Source: WQZF01 sp031556405 (lineage in GTDB: Bacteria > Pseudomonadota > Gammaproteobacteria > Burkholderiales > Rhodocyclaceae). Taken from it: a stretch of DNA of 26,358 bases. The notes beneath the pieces are model-generated. The model ran no database searches, was not told the DNA's origin, and saw only the letters and a list, made by a program, of their open reading frames with translations. Made by a program: the position numbers and the translations under genes. Positions 22,175 through 26,358 of the stretch are shown here, piece by piece (positions within the stretch are counted from its first letter, which is position 1; each line of letters begins with the position of its first letter). Location: positions 1 through 26,358 of the forward strand of contig JAVBTC010000171.1 of assembly GCA_031556405.1 (NCBI GenBank). Direction: 5' to 3'.

Positions 22175-24397
22175 TTATTCCGCCCGGACGCGGGAAATCT
22201 TGACGACACCCGGCACATGGCGCAATGCGCGCATGATGTTCGCCAGATGGCGGCGGTCGGCGGCCTGGATGATGAAGTTGAGAGGAGTGAAACCGCCTTC
22301 CGCGGATTTTTCCTCCATATTGACGCTTTCGATGTTGGAACCCGCGTCGCTGAGACAAGTAGCGATCTTGGCCAGCATGCCACGGTCGTGCCTGGCGACG
22401 ACATGGATGCCGACATCGAACAGTTTTTCCGCCACCGGCGCCCACTCGACGTCGAGCCATTTCTGCGGCTCGTTGCTCATCGATTTACGGATATAGAGGC
22501 AGTCGTGAACGTGAATGACCAGTCCCTGTCCCTTTTTGATCAGGCCGATGATGTCGTCGCCCGGAATCGGGCGGCAGCAGGGCGCGAGCTGGACCGCCAT
22601 GCCCTCGGTGCCGCGGATGACGATGCTGGCGGGGGTTGTCGCGGCATCGTTATGCAGCGATGCGTCCTGCGCAAGCAGGCGCCGCGCGACGACCGCCGCC
22701 AGCCGCTTGCCCAGTCCGATCTCGGTGAAAATATCCTGCACCGAGCGCAATCCGGAAGTGCGCACCATGTCTTCCCAGGTTTGATACGGAATATCGTCGG
22801 GCTGAACCCCGATTGCCATGAGTTCCTGGTTGAGCAAGTGCTCACCCAGACGTGCCGACTCTTCCTGCTGCATCGTTTTCAGGAAATGCCGGATCTTGCC
22901 GCGGGCGCGCCCGGTTTTCACGTAAGAGAGCCAGACCGGGTTCGGCGTGGCGTGCGGCGCGGTAATGATTTCGAGCTGGTCGCCGTTCTTCAGTTCGGTG
23001 CGCAACGGCATCAGTTCGTTGTTGATACGCGCCGCGATGCAGTGATTGCCGATGTCGGTATGCACCGAATAGGCGAAGTCGATCGCGGTGGCGCCGCGCG
23101 GCAACTCCATGATCTTGCCTTTGGGCGTGAATACGTAAACTTCGTCGGGGAAGAGATCGATCTTGACGTGTTCGAGGAATTCGGTCGAATCACCGGCGGT
23201 GCTTTGCAGTTCGAGCAGCGATTCCAGCCATTTGTGAGTGCGCACTTGCAAATCGGCGCCGCTGCTTTCGGTGTCCTTGTACAGCCAATGCGAGGCGACG
23301 CCTTCCTGCGCCATGTGGTGCATTTCCTGGGTCCGGATCTGGACCTCGATCGGCGTGCCGTATGGCCCGATCAGCGCTGTGTGCAGCGACTGGTAGCCGT
23401 TCGCCTTCGGGATCGCGATGTAATCCTTGAATTTTCCGGAGACCGGTTTGTACAGGGAATGCAGCGCGCCCAGCGCGAGGTAGCAGGTGGGCAGGTCCTT
23501 GACGATGACGCGGAAGCCGTAGATGTCGAGCACCTGCGAAAAGGACAGGCGCTTTTCCGTCATCTTGCGGTAGATCGAAAAGAGGCTTTTTTCCCGCCCG
23601 AATACCTGCGCCGTGATTCCGGCCTCGTGCATCTTGCTGCTGACTCCGTCGAGGATCAGCGCCAGCAGTTCGCGCCGGTTGCCGCGCGCCGCCTTCATCG
23701 CGCGGGCGAGCACCTGGGCGCGCATCGGGTGGATCAGCCGGAAGGAGATGTCCTGCAATTCCCGGTACAGCTTGTTCAGCCCCAGCCGGTTGGCGATCGG
23801 CGCGTAGATTTCGAGCGTTTCGCCGGCGATGCGGCGCCGCTTGTCGGGACGCACGGCCGCCATCGTCTGGAGATTGTGCAGCCGGTCGGCGAGTTTGATC
23901 AGCACGACGCGCAAGTCGCGCGCCATGGCCATCAGCATCTTGCGGAAATTTTCGGCCTGCGCTTCCTGATAAGACTGGAATTCGATTTTTTCCAGTTTGG
24001 AGAGGCCGTCGACGAGATCGGCAACCGGCTTTCCGAAACGGCGGGCAAGTTCGGCCTTGGTGACGCCGGTATCCTCCATCACGTCGTGCAGCAGCGCGGC
24101 CATGATCGCCTGCGCGTCCATGTGCCATTCGGCCAGGGCGCCGGCTACCGCGAGCGGATGAGTGATGTAGGGTTCGCCGGAATAACGCGTTTGCCCGGCG
24201 TGGGCAACCTCACTGAAAGCGTAGGCTTCCCGGATACAGAAAATTTCTTCCGGCGCGAGGTAATTGAGACTATCGAGAAATACCTGATAGGCGGGGTCCG
24301 CCAGGCTGACGAGCGACTCCGGCGCCGCATTGCCGGCACCGGCGATCCCGGGAATATCGGATGCCTTGGACATGTCGGAATTCACTTGAGTATCCAT
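22175..24397 (-). CDS. spoT: Bifunctional (p)ppGpp synthetase/hydrolase SpoT
   Basis: Controls the stringent-response alarmone. About 740 residues. The N-terminal HD hydrolase keeps its metal site (His80; His104-Asp105 in LLHDVMEDT). The synthetase domain follows (FGREKSLFSIYRKM, DIYGFRVIV), and KFKDYIAIPKANGYQSLHT has the basic RxKD-type signature of bifunctional enzymes, not the ExDD of monofunctional RelA. TGS (VYVFTPKGKIMELPRGATAIDFAY), zinc-finger-like and C-terminal ACT domains complete the regulatory half, so both activities should be present. The start is uncertain: I prefer ATG at 24397 (MDTQVNSD, with GCGGAAAC before it), but in-frame ATGs exist at 24439, 24427 and 24373. It follows rpoZ in the classic gmk-rpoZ-spoT order. 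Confidence 0.94.
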   Translation of the reverse strand: MDTQVNSDMSKASDIPGIAGAGNAAPESLVSLADPAYQVFLDSLNYLAPEEIFCIREAYAFSEVAHAGQTRYSGEPYITHPLAVAGALAEWHMDAQAIMAALLHDVMEDTGVTKAELARRFGKPVADLVDGLSKLEKIEFQSYQEAQAENFRKMLMAMARDLRVVLIKLADRLHNLQTMAAVRPDKRRRIAGETLEIYAPIANRLGLNKLYRELQDISFRLIHPMRAQVLARAMKAARGNRRELLALILDGVSSKMHEAGITAQVFGREKSLFSIYRKMTEKRLSFSQVLDIYGFRVIVKDLPTCYLALGALHSLYKPVSGKFKDYIAIPKANGYQSLHTALIGPYGTPIEVQIRTQEMHHMAQEGVASHWLYKDTESSGADLQVRTHKWLESLLELQSTAGDSTEFLEHVKIDLFPDEVYVFTPKGKIMELPRGATAIDFAYSVHTDIGNHCIAARINNELMPLRTELKNGDQLEIITAPHATPNPVWLSYVKTGRARGKIRHFLKTMQQEESARLGEHLLNQELMAIGVQPDDIPYQTWEDMVRTSGLRSVQDIFTEIGLGKRLAAVVARRLLAQDASLHNDAATTPASIVIRGTEGMAVQLAPCCRPIPGDDIIGLIKKGQGLVIHVHDCLYIRKSMSNEPQKWLDVEWAPVAEKLFDVGIHVVARHDRGMLAKIATCLSDAGSNIESVNMEEKSAEGGFTPLNFIIQAADRRHLANIMRALRHVPGVVKISRVRAE

Positions 24398-24531
24398 GTT
24401 TCCGCTCAAAACCGCCTGTCGAGCCATTCCTCGGGCCATATTCTCGGCCGATTGTCAGGCTTGCCAGGCTTATCAGGCACATGTCACGTTGACCACCGCA
24501 TTTCGATAACGATACGAGAGCCCTTCCCGTA

Positions 24532-24738
24532 TCAGTTTTGTCCGCGCCGGAGCGCTTCCAGGCCGACCAGTCCGGCGGCGATCTCGCGCAACGCGATTAC
24601 GGTCGGTTTGTCGCGCTCATCCTCGACCTGGGGCGTCGCGCCCGCGGCAAGCTGGCGGGCGCGGTATGCAGCGGCCAAGGTCATCTGGAAACGGTTGGGA
24701 ATACGCTGGATGCAGTCGTCGACGGTGATTCGGGCCAT
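24532..24738 (-). CDS. rpoZ: RNA polymerase omega subunit RpoZ
   Basis: Small subunit that helps fold and hold the beta-prime subunit and forms part of a ppGpp site in proteobacterial RNA polymerase. The 68 residues begin MARITVDDCIQRIPNRFQMTLAAAYRARQL and contain KPTVIALREIAAG, both strongly conserved; the length is typical of betaproteobacteria and shorter than the 91 of E. coli. AAGGTAG is five bases before the ATG. It lies between gmk and spoT, an arrangement that places a ppGpp-sensing polymerase subunit beside the ppGpp enzyme. Confidence 0.96.
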   Translation of the reverse strand: MARITVDDCIQRIPNRFQMTLAAAYRARQLAAGATPQVEDERDKPTVIALREIAAGLVGLEALRRGQN

Positions 24739-24776
24739 AAAACTACCTTATGAGTTATTCGTAAAAAATTCACGGA

Positions 24777-25427
24777 TCAATTAAGAAGCAGGGAGGCAAA
24801 CAGGCCGGGATGGCGTGCGCGCTGGCAAGGGAGACGCAGTCTCGCCGTGCGCACGATCCCGCAAAGGTCTGCGGTGGCCGTTTGCAGGTCATCATTGATA
24901 ATAACATAGTCGAATTCGTCGACATGGCGCATCTCTTCCACCGCCGCGGCCAGACGGCGGGCAATCGTCTCGTCGCTGTCGGTGCCGCGTTGCCTCAGGC
25001 GCTGTTCCAGGTGCGCCAGGGTGGGCGGCATGATGAAAACCCCCGACAGCGATGGAAAACGGCGCCGCACCTGCTGCGCCCCCTGCCAATCGATTTCCAG
25101 GAGCACGTCGTTGCCGGCGGCCAGTTCCGCCGCGACCGTGGTGCTGGCGGTACCGTAGTAATTGCCGTGCACTTCCGCCCATTCGAGAAAATCGCCGCGT
25201 GCGATCATTTCCTTGAAATGCCCGCTGCCGACGAAATGATATTCCCTGCCGTCCCGCTCTCCCGCGCGCGGCGCGCGTGTCGTATGAGAAATGGACAGGC
25301 AAATTCCGGAAATGTTCTCAAGCAGCATACGCACCAGCGTCGTTTTCCCGGCTCCCGAAGGGGCGCTGACCACGTAGAGCTGGCCTGTCGGCGTGCCTGC
25401 GGGCTGGTTGTCCTGGACGTTGTTCAT
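24777..25427 (-). CDS. gmk: Guanylate kinase
   Basis: Phosphorylates GMP to GDP with ATP; essential for GTP and thus (p)ppGpp pools. The 216-residue protein has the P-loop APSGAGKTTLV at 22-32, the GMP-binding ISHTTRAPRAGERDGREYHFV, the lid region FLEWAEVHGNYYGT, and LLEIDWQGAQQVRRRFP. The N-terminus is about ten residues longer than E. coli and is hydrophilic. The ribosome site is weak. It starts 36 bases after yicC and ends 38 bases before rpoZ, consistent with one transcript. Confidence 0.96.
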   Translation of the reverse strand: MNNVQDNQPAGTPTGQLYVVSAPSGAGKTTLVRMLLENISGICLSISHTTRAPRAGERDGREYHFVGSGHFKEMIARGDFLEWAEVHGNYYGTASTTVAAELAAGNDVLLEIDWQGAQQVRRRFPSLSGVFIMPPTLAHLEQRLRQRGTDSDETIARRLAAAVEEMRHVDEFDYVIINDDLQTATADLCGIVRTARLRLPCQRARHPGLFASLLLN

Positions 25428-25463
25428 GAGTCGAAACGGGGAAATTTGCCGCTGCCGCGGGTT

Positions 25464-26330
25464 TTACTCCAGATTCTGGATCTGTTCGCGCATCTGCTCG
25501 ATCAGAAGTTTCAGCTCGATCGCCGTCTGCGAGATTTCCTTTGCCACCGATTTCGAACCGAGCGTATTGGCTTCGCGGTTCAATTCCTGCATCAGGAAAT
25601 CGAGTCTTTTGCCGACGTTGCCGCCGACGCGCAGAACGCGTTCGACTTCGTCGAGATGGGTGGAAAGACGGGTGAGTTCCTCGGCGATATCGGTACGCAG
25701 TGCGAATACGGCGATTTCCTGCCGGATACGTTCATCGTCGGCACTGCCGATGGCGTCGAGGAGGCGCTGCTTGAGTTTTTCCTGGAAGGCGGCCTGCGCC
25801 GCCGGGATGTGCGGAGCGACTTCCGCGACCTGCGTACGCATGAGCACGATCCGTTCCTGGATCATCGCCGCCAGTTTTTCCCCTTCGCGGGCCCGGCTGG
25901 CGGTCAGGTCGTCAAGCGCTTCGGCAGTGAGTTCCTGGGCCATCGCGGCGATCGCGGCGGTATTCGTCTCTTCTTCGCCAAGCATCCCGGGCCAGCGCAG
26001 GATCTGATCCACCGAGAGTGTCGCCGCCTCCGGAATGAGCGCCCGGATATAGGTGTCGAGCGTTTTCAGTTGCACCAGCAGATCTTCGTTGGGGAGCAAC
26101 TGACGTTTCGCAAGCGGGGTCGAAAGCAGGTTGACGCGGCATTCGATTTTGCCGCGTCCGATACGCGCGACAATCATTTCGCGCAAGGTGGGTTCGAGAA
26201 AGCGCAAGTCGTCGCACACGCGGAAATGCACGTCGAGATAACGGGAATTGACGCTTTTGAGTTCGAGATGCAACGTGCCGCAATCGACATCGCGGCTTTT
26301 CACCGCATAACCGGTCATACTGTAGATCAT
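25464..26330 (-). CDS. yicC: YicC family endoribonuclease
   Basis: Member of the YicC family, which in E. coli has been linked to RNA decay, including degradation of the small RNA RyhB; the family was formerly called stress-induced protein. The 288 residues begin MIYSMTGYAVKSRDVDCGTLHLELKSVNSRYLD, the hallmark of the N-terminal YicC domain. They end with the conserved DUF1732 tail GNVGKRLDFLMQELNREANTLGSKS and KLLIEQMREQIQNLE. The ATG at 26330 is preceded by a modest GTGAGAA. It is the first gene on the minus strand inside the window and precedes gmk, a neighbour pairing common in proteobacteria. Its promoter probably lies at or beyond the right edge. Confidence 0.93.
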   Translation of the reverse strand: MIYSMTGYAVKSRDVDCGTLHLELKSVNSRYLDVHFRVCDDLRFLEPTLREMIVARIGRGKIECRVNLLSTPLAKRQLLPNEDLLVQLKTLDTYIRALIPEAATLSVDQILRWPGMLGEEETNTAAIAAMAQELTAEALDDLTASRAREGEKLAAMIQERIVLMRTQVAEVAPHIPAAQAAFQEKLKQRLLDAIGSADDERIRQEIAVFALRTDIAEELTRLSTHLDEVERVLRVGGNVGKRLDFLMQELNREANTLGSKSVAKEISQTAIELKLLIEQMREQIQNLE

Positions 26331-26358
26331 GAATTTCTCACTTTATTTTTCGTTTCTG

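Noticed and set aside
21689..24784. 1031-residue plus-strand open frame antisense to dadA, spoT and rpoZ
   Set aside because: Crosses three well-supported genes, shows Arg/Val/Asp/Phe-rich mirror composition and no domains; a high-GC antisense artefact.
1..26358. CRISPR arrays, insertion sequences, phage genes, toxin-antitoxin pairs or defence systems
   Set aside because: No regularly spaced repeats, transposase motifs or integrase genes are visible; gene order is conserved housekeeping throughout.

Overview
This window looks like the chromosome of a Gram-negative betaproteobacterium. It has an outer-membrane LPS assembly gene (lptD), the lptD-surA-pdxA-rsmA order, the rpsU-dnaG-rpoD macromolecular-synthesis cluster, the yicC-gmk-rpoZ-spoT block, a short 68-residue omega subunit and a periplasmic nitrate reductase fed by NapGH. 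Coding regions are GC-rich and the spacers clearly more AT-rich. A Rhodocyclales- or Nitrosomonadales-like facultative denitrifier would fit, but the order is an inference and the species cannot be named from the sequence alone.

Layout. Positions 1-372 are AT-rich and hold no confident gene. Positions 373-2239 (minus strand) carry amgK and murU, the MurNAc/GlcNAc recycling pair that bypasses de novo UDP-MurNAc synthesis. Divergent from them on the plus strand is lptD-surA-pdxA-rsmA (2524-9096): outer-membrane LPS translocon, periplasmic chaperone for outer-membrane proteins, vitamin B6 synthesis and 16S rRNA dimethylation. A strong promoter then drives rpsU; after a hairpin come dnaG and rpoD (9301-13698), followed by tRNA-Ile2(CAU) and its terminator.

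From 14346 to the right edge every gene is on the minus strand. In transcription order these are yicC, gmk, rpoZ, spoT, dadA and tatD, then a nap operon napD-napA-napG-napH-napB. The nap operon starts behind a perfect FNR/ANR box placed exactly where a class II activator site should be, and ends at a strong terminator facing the tRNA terminator. The nap genes make a self-contained electron path: quinol to NapH/NapG, to di-haem NapB, to the Mo/4Fe-4S enzyme NapA, with NapD as the maturation chaperone. No napC, napE or napF is present here.

Most of the window is conserved housekeeping DNA, and I do not see a new defence or mobile system. The items most worth a second look are the FNR-controlled nap promoter, the hairpin between napA and napG, a tendency of conserved proteins here (LptD, SurA, PdxA, RsmA, DnaG, DadA, RpoD) to carry in-frame low-complexity insertions, several made of short perfect tandem repeats, and the poorly explained left edge with an unusual MurU tail.
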